64,000 nt of DNA from Microcaldota archaeon (GCA_022627495.1 JAKEGJ010000029.1:53151-117150), one strand, 5' to 3'; shown: positions 1 through 8,913, counted from the stretch's first letter. Made by a program: numbers and translations. The notes: generated by a model from the sequence alone, not told the origin.

Positions 1-1287
1 GCCGAAGCGAGCAGCTCCTTCCTTGACGAGGATATCATCATGCTCGAGGCAAGGATACACAACACCGGCGACCCCGTGCGCATAATCGGCGTATCAAGCT
101 CAGATGCAGGCTTCATTGCAACCCCGTTCCCTGTCGCAATCTGCAGCGCGCTTGGCTTCCCGCCATCGCTTTGCCCCGCTTCGAACGGATTCAATACGGA
201 TATCGCATCCGGCGCGAACCGGGACCTCTTCGTCCTCATACAGCGCCAAGCCGGTGCCACAGGCGGCACCGTGCTTACGTTCAACGGGCAGACCGTCGCG
301 GCGACCTGCGGCGGCGCGTCGACGTGCAGCGACACGCTCGACATCGGAGACGACGTGGCCATTACATGCGAAGTGGACCCCGCCTCGCTTGAAGTCGACA
401 CCCTCGTGGTGGCGGAATACACCGTCGCCTGCGAGAACCTGGCCGGAGACCCGATACCCTGCACCGGCAGCAACTGGTACTGGGCGGGCCTTGACGGCGG
501 CTTCATTGTCCGGACAAATTCGTATGCGTGGGCGTATTCCACAGACCCGCCCGGCTCAAGCGGCACGCTCAACTACGAGTCGGGAATCGCGCACTGCCTC
601 TCCAACGTGAACGTCACGGACGACGGGCTAGGCAGCGAATACGAATGTGAATTCCTGCCTCCGAGCGCTACCATGAACATCAGCACGTCGAGGTGGTTCG
701 ACCTGAACTGCTTCGTGAACCACACGCAGAGCGACCCGGATTCAGCCGATTACGACACGGTGAACGGACTCGACGGCAGCACAAGCAACTCGAGCACGGA
801 CGGCACCACATACACCGCACCCGGATACGAGGACAACGGAGACCTGCAGGCGTTCTCGAGCTGGGCTGGCATGCCCGACCCGATGGTGGGCATCGTGACG
901 CTCGCCCCGATAAACGTGATAAACGGGAGCGGCAACAACACGAACAATACGAATGACACAAACGATACGCCAGACAATCCGGACAACCCCGGCTCAAGCA
1001 AGTGGTGCACGATAGGCACAAGCTCACTGAGCGTCTTCCCGGGCGCAAGCGGCTGGGTCGGAATCATGTGCGGCCCGCCCACCAACCTGACGACGTGCAC
1101 GGAAGTCGTATGGACTACCGAAGGCGGCATCGTGCTTTCCGCCTCGGACATCTTCGGCACCGGATACACGATTAACGGGGAGCCGCATACCGGCGGCAGG
1201 ATAATAGCCGTCGTGGACGGCATACCCGGGCACGTGTGCTGGCTGGGCTTCTACATAGCGGAGCCCGAGTGCTGGGAATACACGTAG
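1..1287 (+). CDS. C-terminal part of a large secreted or surface protein (cut by window edge)
   Basis: The reading frame is open from base 1 (no stop before the first ATG at 40), so the true start lies outside the window. The visible part has no recognised enzyme motif. It is rich in Cys, Thr, Ser, Asn and Gly, has many N-x-S/T sites, and carries a low-complexity Asn/Thr/Asp/Pro linker at about residues 300-322 of the ATG-started frame. That composition is typical of exported archaeal surface proteins with disulphides and N-glycans. No C-terminal membrane anchor is seen, so it may be anchored by its missing N-terminus. Function unknown. Confidence 0.7.
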   Translation, partial: AEASSSFLDEDIIMLEARIHNTGDPVRIIGVSSSDAGFIATPFPVAICSALGFPPSLCPASNGFNTDIASGANRDLFVLIQRQAGATGGTVLTFNGQTVAATCGGASTCSDTLDIGDDVAITCEVDPASLEVDTLVVAEYTVACENLAGDPIPCTGSNWYWAGLDGGFIVRTNSYAWAYSTDPPGSSGTLNYESGIAHCLSNVNVTDDGLGSEYECEFLPPSATMNISTSRWFDLNCFVNHTQSDPDSADYDTVNGLDGSTSNSSTDGTTYTAPGYEDNGDLQAFSSWAGMPDPMVGIVTLAPINVINGSGNNTNNTNDTNDTPDNPDNPGSSKWCTIGTSSLSVFPGASGWVGIMCGPPTNLTTCTEVVWTTEGGIVLSASDIFGTGYTINGEPHTGGRIIAVVDGIPGHVCWLGFYIAEPECWEYT

Positions 1288-1484
1288 CTCCCGGCAATTC
1301 TCTTTTTTCCCATTTTTCCCTAACCCGAGTTCGCCTGCTACGGCAGAAGAATTGCCCGACCTGCCGATGGGGCATCAGAATTGCCGAAGACGACATCTCT
1401 TTTGATTGCCGGGGGATGGCGACGTGTTGCCGGAGAAAGTGCAGTGGCGAAATTTGGCCTCAAACCCCCGGCCCTGCCCCCAAA

Positions 1485-2789
1485 TTAAGCCGAATAAGTT
1501 TCGAGCACCCTCGGGATAATGACTTCGAAATCGCGCTCGAGGGCCTCTTTCAAATCGCCCTTTTCGCCGTGCATCAGGAAAATCCTCCTAAGGCCCTTTA
1601 TCGATTTCGCGAACTGCACTAGCTCGTTGAAATCCGCATGGCCCGTCAGCCTCACGCTTTCCACCCGGCATCCTATCCGTATCTCCCGCTCGTCTCTCGT
1701 CTTCAGCGTCTTGCCCCCGGCTATAACCTGGCTTCCGGGAGTCCCTTCTGCCTGGTAGCCCACGAATATCAGCGAGTTCCGCGGGTCGTTGCCCAGTTTC
1801 TCAAGGTAGAACAGAACCGGCCCCCCTGTCAGCATGCCCGATGTTGTGACAATGATGCAGGGCTCCTTGAGGACGTCTTCCCTCGTCTTGGTGCGGGGGT
1901 GGTGGAAATTCGGGCTTTTAAACGGATCATCCTCGCTCATCAGTATGCGCCGCTTTATGTCGTCATTCGCGTAGATGGCGTTGTGGCGGTAGATTTTCAT
2001 CGCCTTGTCTATCATCCCGTCGATGAATATCTTGGTCGGCGGGAGCGCCCCGGAGCGCATGTAGTCGTCAAGGGCGAGGAGGACCTCCTGCGCCCTTCCG
2101 ACTGCGAAACTCGGGATAATCACGTGGCCGCCCCGATTCAGCGTGTCGTTGATTATCCCTATCATCTTCTGGTAGCTGTCCTTGTAGCTCGGAACGATGT
2201 CGGTTTTCGCGCCATAGGTGCTTTCCATGATTAGGGTGTCTGCTAGGAGGCCCCGCTCGCAGGGGTCCAGGACGCGCGTCTTGCGCATGCAGATGTCGCC
2301 GGAGAAGAGAACCCTGCGGCCCTCGCTCTCGACCATGGTCATCGCGCTTCCCATGATGTGGCCCGCGGAGAAGAACGTCGTGCGGAATCCTGCGTCGAAG
2401 GGTTCCCGGTACTCCACCATCACCGAATCCTTCATCACCCCGTCCACGTCCTTGGACGAGAACAGCTTCCGCTGCTCCCTCTCCCCGTGGTGGATGCGGT
2501 AGTAGTCGGCGAGCAGGACGCCCATCAGGTCGCGCGTGGGCTTCGTCAGGAATATCCTCGGCCTTGCCTTCTTGGAATAGACGTGAGGAAGGTACCCGCT
2601 GTGGTCGAGATGCGCATGCGACACTGTTATGTTGTTTATCCTTTTCAGCTCATCCTCGTGCAGGAGGGGGTACTCCGTCTTCTCGCCCAGCTTGATGCCG
2701 CAGTCGAGAAGGAGGTTCCGGTCCCCCAGATCCAGCAGCGTGCTCGCACGCCCGACTTCCTGCGCCCCGCCATAGAATGTTATCCTCAT
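1485..2789 (-). CDS. beta-CASP metallo-beta-lactamase RNase (aCPSF2/RNase J type)
   Basis: This is an RNA-processing nuclease of the metallo-beta-lactamase/beta-CASP family, cytosolic, expected to cut or trim RNA using two zinc ions. Visible motifs in order are HAHLDHSG (motif 2), the His of AGHIMGSAM (motif 3), the Asp of SGDI (motif 4), ESTYG (beta-CASP A), PSFAVGRAQE (B) and TTSGML with GHADF (C), so the active site looks complete. At about 434 residues it lacks the N-terminal KH domains of FttA/aCPSF1, which points to the shorter aCPSF2 or archaeal RNase J branch. I chose the ATG at 2789 because the family usually starts just before the first beta-strand; an ATG at 2807 is in frame. It lies downstream of the MIP18-like gene. 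Confidence 0.9.
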   Translation of the reverse strand: MRITFYGGAQEVGRASTLLDLGDRNLLLDCGIKLGEKTEYPLLHEDELKRINNITVSHAHLDHSGYLPHVYSKKARPRIFLTKPTRDLMGVLLADYYRIHHGEREQRKLFSSKDVDGVMKDSVMVEYREPFDAGFRTTFFSAGHIMGSAMTMVESEGRRVLFSGDICMRKTRVLDPCERGLLADTLIMESTYGAKTDIVPSYKDSYQKMIGIINDTLNRGGHVIIPSFAVGRAQEVLLALDDYMRSGALPPTKIFIDGMIDKAMKIYRHNAIYANDDIKRRILMSEDDPFKSPNFHHPRTKTREDVLKEPCIIVTTSGMLTGGPVLFYLEKLGNDPRNSLIFVGYQAEGTPGSQVIAGGKTLKTRDEREIRIGCRVESVRLTGHADFNELVQFAKSIKGLRRIFLMHGEKGDLKEALERDFEVIIPRVLETYSA

Positions 2790-2835
2790 GCAATCACTGC
2801 CTTCCATCAGTCCAATGCCGCAAAACCGCGGTACG

Positions 2836-3159
2836 CTAAACCATCCCGAGCTTGATTTTCGCCCGCTCGGACATCCTGTCAGGGCTCCAGGGCGGGTCGA
2901 AGACCACCGAGACTTCGATGTCCAGGTCCTTGAACTCGTCGAGTCTCGCCGTGATATCCTCCAATATGTCGCTAATCAGCGGGCAGGCGGGCGTGGTGAA
3001 GGTGATTTTGATGAAAACCTTCTGCAATCCGCCCTTTTCCTTTCCTCGGATGTCTATGTCGTAGACCAGCCCAAGGTCGACGATGTTGATGCCCAGTTCC
3101 GGGTCGGTGACGAGGCTCATCTTCTCCAGTATCTCCTTTTTCGTCACCATGAAGGCCAT
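2836..3159 (-). CDS. MIP18/DUF59 (SufT-like) Fe-S assembly factor
   Basis: A 107-residue protein that matches the DUF59/MIP18 family end to end: TDPELGINIVDLGLVYDI near the N-terminus, then the TTPACPL segment with the conserved cysteine, and VVFDPPWSPDRMSE near the C-terminus. The family helps load iron-sulphur clusters into target proteins. It is the first gene of a probable two-gene operon with the beta-CASP RNase 46 bases downstream. Its promoter region is shared with the divergent ACT-domain gene. Confidence 0.9.
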   Translation of the reverse strand: MAFMVTKKEILEKMSLVTDPELGINIVDLGLVYDIDIRGKEKGGLQKVFIKITFTTPACPLISDILEDITARLDEFKDLDIEVSVVFDPPWSPDRMSERAKIKLGMV

Positions 3160-3215
3160 TAGTGCGGGGAAAGATTATTTAATTTTGGGAGGATAATCAC
3201 TCCGGGTGGTACCTG

Positions 3216-3608
3216 ATGAAAGAGATTACAGTGGTAGCCGGGAATGACGTCGGTTCGCTTGCGCAGGTTGCCGAGACGCTCGGCTCCGTTGGCGTGAACA
3301 TCGAGGCGATTTCCGCATACGGCCAAGACGGCAAGGCGGTTTTCAGGGTTATTACGAACGACGCCGCCACCGCTGTGAAGGCGCTGTCCAAGATTCCAGG
3401 CGTCCAGGTGAGGGAGGCCGACACCATCGTATACAAGATGATAAACAGGCCGGGCGAACTGGGCAAAATCACCAGGAAACTGGCCAACCGCGGCGTGAAC
3501 CTGGAAAGCCTCTACATCGTGAGCAGGAAACAGGACTTCACGGAAGTCGCAATCCGCCCTCTCGAGCGGGACTTCGAGAAAACGCGGGAGGTCCTCGGCA
3601 TAAAATAG
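3216..3608 (+). CDS. tandem ACT-domain protein
   Basis: 130 residues made of two ACT-like halves. The first is roughly residues 1-68 (EITVVAGNDVGSLAQVAETL with the Gly-Ser ligand-binding loop) and the second 70-130 (NRPGELGKITRKLANRGVNL). ACT pairs bind small ligands, usually amino acids, and regulate enzymes or transcription; there is no catalytic domain here. A GGTGGT ribosome site lies just before the ATG. Divergent from the MIP18-like gene. The ligand cannot be told from sequence. Confidence 0.85.
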   Translation: MKEITVVAGNDVGSLAQVAETLGSVGVNIEAISAYGQDGKAVFRVITNDAATAVKALSKIPGVQVREADTIVYKMINRPGELGKITRKLANRGVNLESLYIVSRKQDFTEVAIRPLERDFEKTREVLGIK

Positions 3609-3653
3609 CGCAAGCAGCGCAGAAACCAGTATTTTTATAAAATATGGAATAAT

Positions 3654-3687
3654 CCGGGGGCGGGTTGCGCCCGCTCCCCATCCGGAT
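3654..3687. terminator. GC-rich hairpin between convergent genes
   Basis: A stem GGGGCGGG/CCCGCTCCCC with a short TTGCG loop is followed by a T-run. It lies between the ends of the ACT gene and the convergent serine/threonine-rich surface gene. The 13-mer ATTTTTATAAAAT occurs on each side of the hairpin. The position and T-run fit a transcription end signal that could serve both strands. Confidence 0.5.
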
Positions 3688-3721
3688 TTTTATAAAATTG
3701 AAGATATAATAAAAAAAAGAA

Positions 3722-4420
3722 TCAATCCACGCTTACCGTGGATTGCGAATTCTCCGCCCCGGCCGTTATCGGCCGAATTGAGACGTCCCTGCCCTCGGCA
3801 GTCGTAAACGTGGTCCATGCGCCGACCGGGCACAGCTTGTTGGCTTCGACCTCTGCACCCCCGCAGGTTATCCTGAAGCGGGCGTTCAGTCCGCTGATGC
3901 CAAGGAACTCGAATCCATAGCCGCCGACGCTTTTCGGCTCCCCGACGCTGAACAGGTCGGTGAGCGACTCATCCGCTCCAGCAAGGCCTTCCGTGCAAAG
4001 GAGGGGGCCCGCATCCGCGCCGCCGTCGCTTCCGCCGTCGAGGTCCGTGTCAGTCCCTGAATCGGTGGTTGTTTCGGTATCGGTGCCGGAATCGGTCGAG
4101 GTATCGGTGTCGGTTCCGCTGTCAGTGCTCGTGTCGCTGTCGGTCGTGGTGTCGCTGTCCGTGCTCGCGTCGGTGCAGCCGCCGTCTGCCGTGCATCCCG
4201 AGGCTTGCGGAAGCCCCTTGCTATCCTCGGTGCAGCTTGCGAGGCTCGCACCAGCAAGCGCGGAGATGACCGCAAGGCCTGCAATCATGCCCTTCATGGT
4301 CCTGAATCGTGATGCGCCGCCTTTCGATTCCTCTGCCTGCGCTTCCGCGCCTTCTTTCTGCTCAGCCGCGCCCTTGCGCGCCTGGGTTTTAGATATGACT
4401 TCATTTGGGTTCGATGCCAT
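3722..4420 (-). CDS. Thr/Ser/Asp-rich membrane-anchored surface protein
   Basis: A 232-residue protein with a charged cytoplasmic N-terminus (about 1-45) and one hydrophobic segment at about 46-63 ending in a lipobox-like LASC. A low-complexity linker of repeated (S/T)D(T/S) units follows at about 85-130, then a small C-terminal domain with a few cysteines. This is a stalked surface-protein layout. Whether the Cys is lipidated is uncertain, because the 45 residues ahead of it are long for a signal peptide. A GGTGATTGTTGA region precedes the ATG. Function unknown. Confidence 0.75.
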   Translation of the reverse strand: MASNPNEVISKTQARKGAAEQKEGAEAQAEESKGGASRFRTMKGMIAGLAVISALAGASLASCTEDSKGLPQASGCTADGGCTDASTDSDTTTDSDTSTDSGTDTDTSTDSGTDTETTTDSGTDTDLDGGSDGGADAGPLLCTEGLAGADESLTDLFSVGEPKSVGGYGFEFLGISGLNARFRITCGGAEVEANKLCPVGAWTTFTTAEGRDVSIRPITAGAENSQSTVSVD

Positions 4421-4524
4421 TCAACAATCACCCTCCCGTGATGGTTCTTAGACCTTTTATTGTAGCCAACCATTTATAAATATTCACTTTCTCCCACAAG
4501 TTTCGCCACGCAGCCATCAGAAAG

Positions 4525-4533
4525 GCTTATATG
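4525..4533 (+). promoter_or_regulatory. TATA box of the PIN-domain gene
   Basis: GCTTATATG is centred 26 bases before the ATG at 4555. This is the spacing of a leaderless archaeal transcript and supports 4555 rather than the upstream in-frame ATG at 4531, which lies inside the box. Confidence 0.6.
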
Positions 4534-4554
4534 CCGCGCGCACGTGAGCTATCC

Positions 4555-4944
4555 ATGGCGCCACGGCAGGTCATCCTCGACACGAACTTCCTGTTCCTGC
4601 CCTTCCAGTTCAAAATCGACATCCTGCGCGAGCTGGACTACCTAATAGAGCCGAGCCACCGGTATGTCATATCTTCTAAGACCATATCCGAGCTGAAGAA
4701 AATCGGGAAGAAAATCGGCAAGGACGGAATGGCCGCGCGCCTCGCGCTGAAGCTGGTGGAGGCAAACAGGAGCCAAATCGACATCGTGGAGAGCTCCCAG
4801 CATGTCGATGACTGGATTGTCGAATACTCGAAAGCCAACCGTGCCATCGCCTGCACCAACGACAGCGACCTGCGCAAACGGCTCCGGGCGCTCGATATTA
4901 AAGTTGTAACGATGAAATCGAAATCTAAACTGGGGTTCGTATGA
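4555..4944 (+). CDS. PIN-domain ribonuclease (Fcf1/Utp24-like)
   Basis: 129 residues spanning one PIN domain. The acidic active-site residues are visible: Asp in LDTNF near the start, Glu in ISELKK, and the Asp pair in ACTNDSDLRKRL. This class of free-standing archaeal PIN protein is related to the eukaryotic rRNA-processing nuclease Fcf1, and a role in rRNA maturation is the usual inference. No antitoxin gene sits beside it, which argues against a VapC toxin. The stop overlaps the ATG of the next gene, so the two are probably co-translated. Confidence 0.85.
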   Translation: MAPRQVILDTNFLFLPFQFKIDILRELDYLIEPSHRYVISSKTISELKKIGKKIGKDGMAARLALKLVEANRSQIDIVESSQHVDDWIVEYSKANRAIACTNDSDLRKRLRALDIKVVTMKSKSKLGFV

Positions 4945-5267
4945 GCGAAGACGACATCCTCGTCATGGGCTGCGCAGGCATCCTTATTCTTGCCGCCATA
5001 GGCGTCATCGCATTCGTCATCATGGGCATGAAGGCGTACAGCTTTGAGAAGCGCAAGGAAGGCGCCAATACGTGCCTGACCGTCATCGCAAAGCGCAACC
5101 TCTCCAAGGTCACGGTGCAGGCCCGCTTCGGCAATGAGGAGATAAAGTTCGAAAGAAAAAGGATACGGAAGGGGCAGAGCGTCGAATTCGTCTATCCCGC
5201 TTCCGACAAATCCGCCAGGCTGACTGTGGAAACCGAGACCGGAAGCCCCCACAGCGTGGAAGTCTGA
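4941..5267 (+). CDS. small single-span membrane protein
   Basis: 108 residues: a hydrophobic segment at about 8-30, then a basic stretch and a short beta-rich domain of about 70 residues that ends VETETGSPHSVEV. No family recognised. It overlaps the PIN-domain gene by four bases (ATGA), so it is in the same transcript. Which side of the membrane the domain faces is unclear; the KAYSFEKRKE stretch after the span suggests a cytosolic C-terminus. Confidence 0.7.
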   Translation: MSEDDILVMGCAGILILAAIGVIAFVIMGMKAYSFEKRKEGANTCLTVIAKRNLSKVTVQARFGNEEIKFERKRIRKGQSVEFVYPASDKSARLTVETETGSPHSVEV

Positions 5268-5290
5268 TGGCAGGGGGGGCCGCCGGCTGA

Positions 5291-6157
5291 TTAAGACGGC
5301 GGCGGGATTTTGCTGTGCTCGGGCCCCTTGGGGCCGCCCTTCTTCTTTCCGCCAAATAGCTTCTTGTAGGCGAACCATAGGATTCCCGCGACTATCGCAA
5401 TCGGGAGCAGGAACCCGGCCCCGACAACAATCAGGCTTATTGCAGCCGCCACGGCTGTGAAGAACCACTGTCCCAGGCTCTCGAGGGGGAGGGTCAACTG
5501 CGTGCTCGCAGGCTTCTCCTCGTACACGGTTATCGCTATCGCCGAGCGCTCGACCTTCGAGACCAGGTACTGCTTCTCGCCCTTAAGGAGCTCAAGCTCC
5601 GTTTCGACGCGGGACACCTCGCGCTCAACTGACAGCAGGTCGCTCACGTTGTCGCTCTTGTCATAAAGGCTGTATAGCCTTTCGAGCTCGACCTCCTTGT
5701 TCTTTATGCGGGTATCGAGGTCGGTATAAAGCTTGGTGACGTCTTCGAGGCGCACGGACATGTCCTTGACCTCGCCGGCCTGCTGGAGCATGGCGCTGAT
5801 GCTTTCGAATTTCGACGGCGGCACCAGCACGGTCAGGGTATACTGCTTGCGGTTGGAGTACTCGTTGTACACTATGTTGCTCGTATCGGCGCCCTGCGCC
5901 CGCAAATCGTCCTTCAAGGTCTCGAATTTCGCCTGGAGCGTCCCTTCCGGGACCTTTAACGTGATGGAGCCTTCCTTCGTGACGTACGTGCCGTCCGATG
6001 CCTGCTGGCCATAATCCACGGCATTATATGCCGGCGCCAGAGCTTCCCGGGATGTCCCGGTCCCCCCGTACATGGGCATGCTTTCATCCCCCATCATCCC
6101 CAGGCATCCAAACATCAGAACGAAAGACAGCAGACCGAAAACCGCAAGCTTATCCAT
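5291..6157 (-). CDS. DUF4349-type lipoprotein with C-terminal membrane hairpin
   Basis: 288 residues. It has an N-terminal signal with lipobox-like LMFGC, then a DUF4349 region in which VTKEGSITLKVPEG starts the domain and a heptad-rich coiled coil runs at about 160-200. A hydrophobic segment at about 235-270 could form one long or two short spans, and the tail is Lys/Gly/Pro-rich. DUF4349 proteins are membrane-anchored with the domain outside; their function is unknown. A GGTGATGGT ribosome site precedes the ATG. Confidence 0.85.
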   Translation of the reverse strand: MDKLAVFGLLSFVLMFGCLGMMGDESMPMYGGTGTSREALAPAYNAVDYGQQASDGTYVTKEGSITLKVPEGTLQAKFETLKDDLRAQGADTSNIVYNEYSNRKQYTLTVLVPPSKFESISAMLQQAGEVKDMSVRLEDVTKLYTDLDTRIKNKEVELERLYSLYDKSDNVSDLLSVEREVSRVETELELLKGEKQYLVSKVERSAIAITVYEEKPASTQLTLPLESLGQWFFTAVAAAISLIVVGAGFLLPIAIVAGILWFAYKKLFGGKKKGGPKGPEHSKIPPPS

Positions 6158-6285
6158 ACCATCACCGCAGTCAAATCCCGCTTAACAATTAAACCGCTTC
6201 GCTTTTCCTTAGCCCATAGCCGCACTATGCGCCCTTGCCGAATCCGTACCGCAATCGATTTAATCCATGCCTGCAAATCCGCTTC

Positions 6286-7230
6286 ATGCTCCTCCTGTAC
6301 CGAGGCGAGGTTTTCAATGCCAACTTCTTCCACAACGCGGGAATCGACATCGACCACAGCTTCCTCCTTGCTGGCGGGGGGCAGAAGACCCTCCTCGTCT
6401 CGATGATGAACGAGGCGCTGGCCCGGGCGAAGTTCCGGGGCCGTGTCGCGGTGTATGCGGATGCGATGAAAGCGCTTTCGGGCCGGCTCCGGGGCCGCAC
6501 AGTGAAGTTCGATGCGTCTTCGATGAGCTGCCGCATGGCGGCGCATATCCGGAAATTCTGCAGGATGGAGGACTATTCGCAGGAGCTCCTAACCGCCCGG
6601 GCGGTTAAGACCCCCGCCGAAGCCGCGCATGTGCGGAGGGCTGTGCGGGAGACGAAGGGCATCTTCGCCTCGATAGACTGGAAGGCGGCCCGCACCGAGG
6701 AGGACTTGCAGAAGCAGCTGCTCATGATGACCCTTGAGCGCGGCCTGGAGCCTGCATTCGCGCCCATCGTCTCGACCGACGCAAACACGGCCTACCCCCA
6801 CTATGCCGCAGGCGCAAAAAAGCTCGGCTCTCTGGTGCTTGTCGACTACGGCGTCCGCTACCGGCATTACTGCGCGGACCTGACAAGGTGCTTCATACGC
6901 GACGGCGACCGGAAGAAGAAAGAGCAGTATGAAAGGCTGCAGGACATCTGTTATTTCCTGGCGGACGCCCTTCCGGGCCTTGAGCGCGGGAAAGACGCGG
7001 CCGCGCTTGCGGGCGAACTGATTGCGCAGGCCGGCTTTCCTAAGATGCCCCATGCGATTGGCCATGGCGTCGGGCTGGACATCCACGAGTTCCCGAGGCT
7101 CGGCCCGAAGTCCGATGATTTGCTTGCAGGGGCGACGCTGGCAATCGAGCCTTCGTTCTACCTGAAAAGGTACGGCATGCGATATGAGGAGACCGTCTGG
7201 TTCGATGGTAAACGGGCCCGCATACTCTGA
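6286..7230 (+). CDS. M24 family metallopeptidase (Xaa-Pro aminopeptidase-like)
   Basis: A cytosolic creatinase-fold peptidase that removes N-terminal residues next to proline. The five metal ligands appear in order: Asp in VDYGVRY, Asp in CADLTRCF, His in GHGVGLDIHE, Glu in AIEPSFY and Glu in RYEETV. An N-terminal domain of about 110 residues precedes the catalytic part, as in prolidases. The in-frame ATG at 6286 is preferred over 6235: a TATA-like GATTTAAT lies about 25 bases before it and the protein then begins at a natural first strand. Confidence 0.88.
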   Translation: MLLLYRGEVFNANFFHNAGIDIDHSFLLAGGGQKTLLVSMMNEALARAKFRGRVAVYADAMKALSGRLRGRTVKFDASSMSCRMAAHIRKFCRMEDYSQELLTARAVKTPAEAAHVRRAVRETKGIFASIDWKAARTEEDLQKQLLMMTLERGLEPAFAPIVSTDANTAYPHYAAGAKKLGSLVLVDYGVRYRHYCADLTRCFIRDGDRKKKEQYERLQDICYFLADALPGLERGKDAAALAGELIAQAGFPKMPHAIGHGVGLDIHEFPRLGPKSDDLLAGATLAIEPSFYLKRYGMRYEETVWFDGKRARIL

Positions 7231-7234
7231 GCCC

Positions 7235-7702
7235 TCAGATTTCCACGAATCCATCCGCGCTCTGGTAGAGCCCCTTGCCCTCCTTCCTCTTCACGACATT
7301 CACCGCCTTGCCGACAAAAACCGTGTGGTCCCCGGCCTCTATTTCCTGCACAACATCGCACTCGATGCCGGCCAGGCACTCGCGGATGAGCGGCACGTTG
7401 GCGCCTTGTTCCTTCGTGAGGCCCGCATCAAGGAACTTGTCAATGCCATCCCTGCCGCTGATCGTCCCGCAGGCCTTCACCGCCTGCAGCAGTTCCGGGC
7501 CGGGCAGGTTGATTCCGAACGCCCTGCCCCCCCTTATCATGCCGTGGCTGTGCCTTTTCGGGGAGACCGAGACGCCGAATAATGGCGGGTCCATCGACAT
7601 GGGGAATACCCACGATGCACTCATCACATTGTCCTTCCCATTAAGCCTGCTGGTAATCAGGCACACCCGGGCCGGATAGAGCATGCGATATAAGCGTTCC
7701 AT
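7235..7702 (-). CDS. flavin reductase-like FMN-binding split-barrel protein
   Basis: 155 residues of the flavin reductase domain family, with YPARVCLITS at the start, NVMSASWVFPMSMDPPLFGVSV and the FGINLP motif. Members bind FMN and reduce flavin with NAD(P)H or act as small flavoproteins. The gene is convergent with the M24 peptidase, four bases apart. It is the last host-like GC-rich gene before the integrated element begins a few dozen bases upstream of its start. Confidence 0.88.
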   Translation of the reverse strand: MERLYRMLYPARVCLITSRLNGKDNVMSASWVFPMSMDPPLFGVSVSPKRHSHGMIRGGRAFGINLPGPELLQAVKACGTISGRDGIDKFLDAGLTKEQGANVPLIRECLAGIECDVVQEIEAGDHTVFVGKAVNVVKRKEGKGLYQSADGFVEI

Positions 7703-7741
7703 GCTTCCTTTTCATCCTCTGCCTTAAAAAAAAAGCATGAT

Positions 7742-7793
7742 GCAGGAGCGCTTGAGCCTGGGTTCAAGGCTCCCGCAATTTCTTCGAAATTGC
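7742..7793. repeat. two adjacent hairpins at the element's left edge
   Basis: Bases 7742-7776 begin GCAGGAG, the acceptor stem sequence of tRNA-Leu(UAA), and fold back with GGAGC/GCTCC outside and CTTGA/TCAAG inside. Bases 7775-7793 form a perfect 7-bp stem, GCAATTT/AAATTGC, with a CTTCG loop. The 168-base gap between the flavin reductase and the HEPN gene holds no other feature I can support. Confidence 0.55.
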
Positions 7794-7870
7794 AGGAGGA
7801 ACGGCCTCTGAGCTGATCTGAGGTCTGAATTGTTTCTTGATTCTGTAATGATGATCCTTCCATCAGAATA

Positions 7871-8269
7871 TCAAATTTTCAAAGTATCCTTCACCATCGC
7901 GATGAAATGCTCCGTCTGTTCAATGTATATCTGCGCATCTTCGTAAGAGAATGCTTTCTTCCCATAATCAGCCCCGCTTTTATCCCTCATCGCATTAGCT
8001 ATCAATGCCTTGAAGCCATCCGCTCCTTGCGGGAGCTTGCCTTCCCTTGCGATCTTCATGAATACGATTGCCGCATCGTCGTGGCGAGTCGATTTGTGGC
8101 CGAGGAATTTCAGGGAAAGCGCGTCATTTGCACGGATTATCGAATGGATCGCCTGGGCGCAGCAGACATTGGCCCGTGCGTCATCCCCCTCCGCATCAAT
8201 TAATCCCTGCTTGGCCGAGACTAGCCAGCTCTCAGCTTCCCGTAACGCTCGTATCGGCGAGTCCGTCAT
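7871..8269 (-). CDS. HEPN-domain protein, toxin partner of an MNT/HEPN pair
   Basis: 132 residues, all-helical, with the family's N-terminal AESWL...A pattern, the central CCAQAIHSIIRANDAL helix and the C-terminal KKAFSYEDAQIYIEQTEHFI helix. HEPN proteins of such pairs are RNases or targets of nucleotidylation by their partner. The strict RxxxxH motif of active RNase HEPN domains is not clearly placed, so activity is uncertain. It overlaps the nucleotidyltransferase gene by four bases and is translated after it. Confidence 0.8.
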   Translation of the reverse strand: MTDSPIRALREAESWLVSAKQGLIDAEGDDARANVCCAQAIHSIIRANDALSLKFLGHKSTRHDDAAIVFMKIAREGKLPQGADGFKALIANAMRDKSGADYGKKAFSYEDAQIYIEQTEHFIAMVKDTLKI

Positions 8270-8799
8270 TTCAATCTCTCCCCTTTCTTATCTGCCATGA
8301 AGTCTTCGAGTTCTTTTCTGTCTAGGAACGTGATCGGCACGATCTTGGTCCCGAACTTCTCAAACACCTCGAACACAATGCTGTTCGCATCATACCCTTT
8401 CATCACAAGCAGAGCGATATCGATATCGCTCATCGGCTTCTCTTTCCCTGTAGCCACGCTCCCGAACAGATAAGCCTCTTTTACGCTGCTTTCTTTGGCA
8501 AGCAGGTCCCGAAGTGCCCGGACTGTGAATGCCTGAGGGCTCATGCTTATCTTCAAGAGGGAGAGGACCGAATCCAGATATTCAGATTTATGGAGCTTGA
8601 TCGTCACACTCTTCCCGACCTTTCCGGTCTCGATGATGCCTGCAGGCTCCCATTTCCGGACCAATCGCCATGCCGAGGCGAAAGGAACTCCGGCCTCTTT
8701 CGCAAGCTCGTTTATCGTGAACTGCCGCTTGGGGTACTTCACCAGCGTTTCAAGGAGCTTCCGGGAGCCCTTGTATTTGATCAGTTGTATCGCTTCCAT
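8266..8799 (-). CDS. winged-helix plus minimal nucleotidyltransferase (MNT antitoxin type)
   Basis: 177 residues: an N-terminal winged helix (about 10-65, KRQFTINELAKEAGVPFASAWRLVRKWE) and a C-terminal MNT domain with the catalytic signature GSVATG...SDIDIALLV. Known MNT proteins of this arrangement add nucleotides to the HEPN partner to silence it, and the winged helix may regulate the operon. The ATG at 8799 has a GTGAT ribosome site five bases before it, so it is preferred to the GTG at 8808. It and the HEPN gene form a compact toxin-antitoxin operon near the element's left end. Confidence 0.85.
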   Translation of the reverse strand: MEAIQLIKYKGSRKLLETLVKYPKRQFTINELAKEAGVPFASAWRLVRKWEPAGIIETGKVGKSVTIKLHKSEYLDSVLSLLKISMSPQAFTVRALRDLLAKESSVKEAYLFGSVATGKEKPMSDIDIALLVMKGYDANSIVFEVFEKFGTKIVPITFLDRKELEDFMADKKGERLK

Positions 8800-8913
8800 T
8801 CGAATCACTTATCCAAAAGTGAATAATATAATCCATATGTGGATATAAACCCTCCTGGCGGTGCAATGTTCACACCAGTACGAATATAAATATGTGTTAG
8901 CAAATAACCTTTT

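Noticed and set aside
7657..7863. 68-codon minus-strand ORF at the element's left edge
   Set aside because: It overlaps the flavin reductase start and crosses two hairpins. No ribosome site or family pattern is seen.
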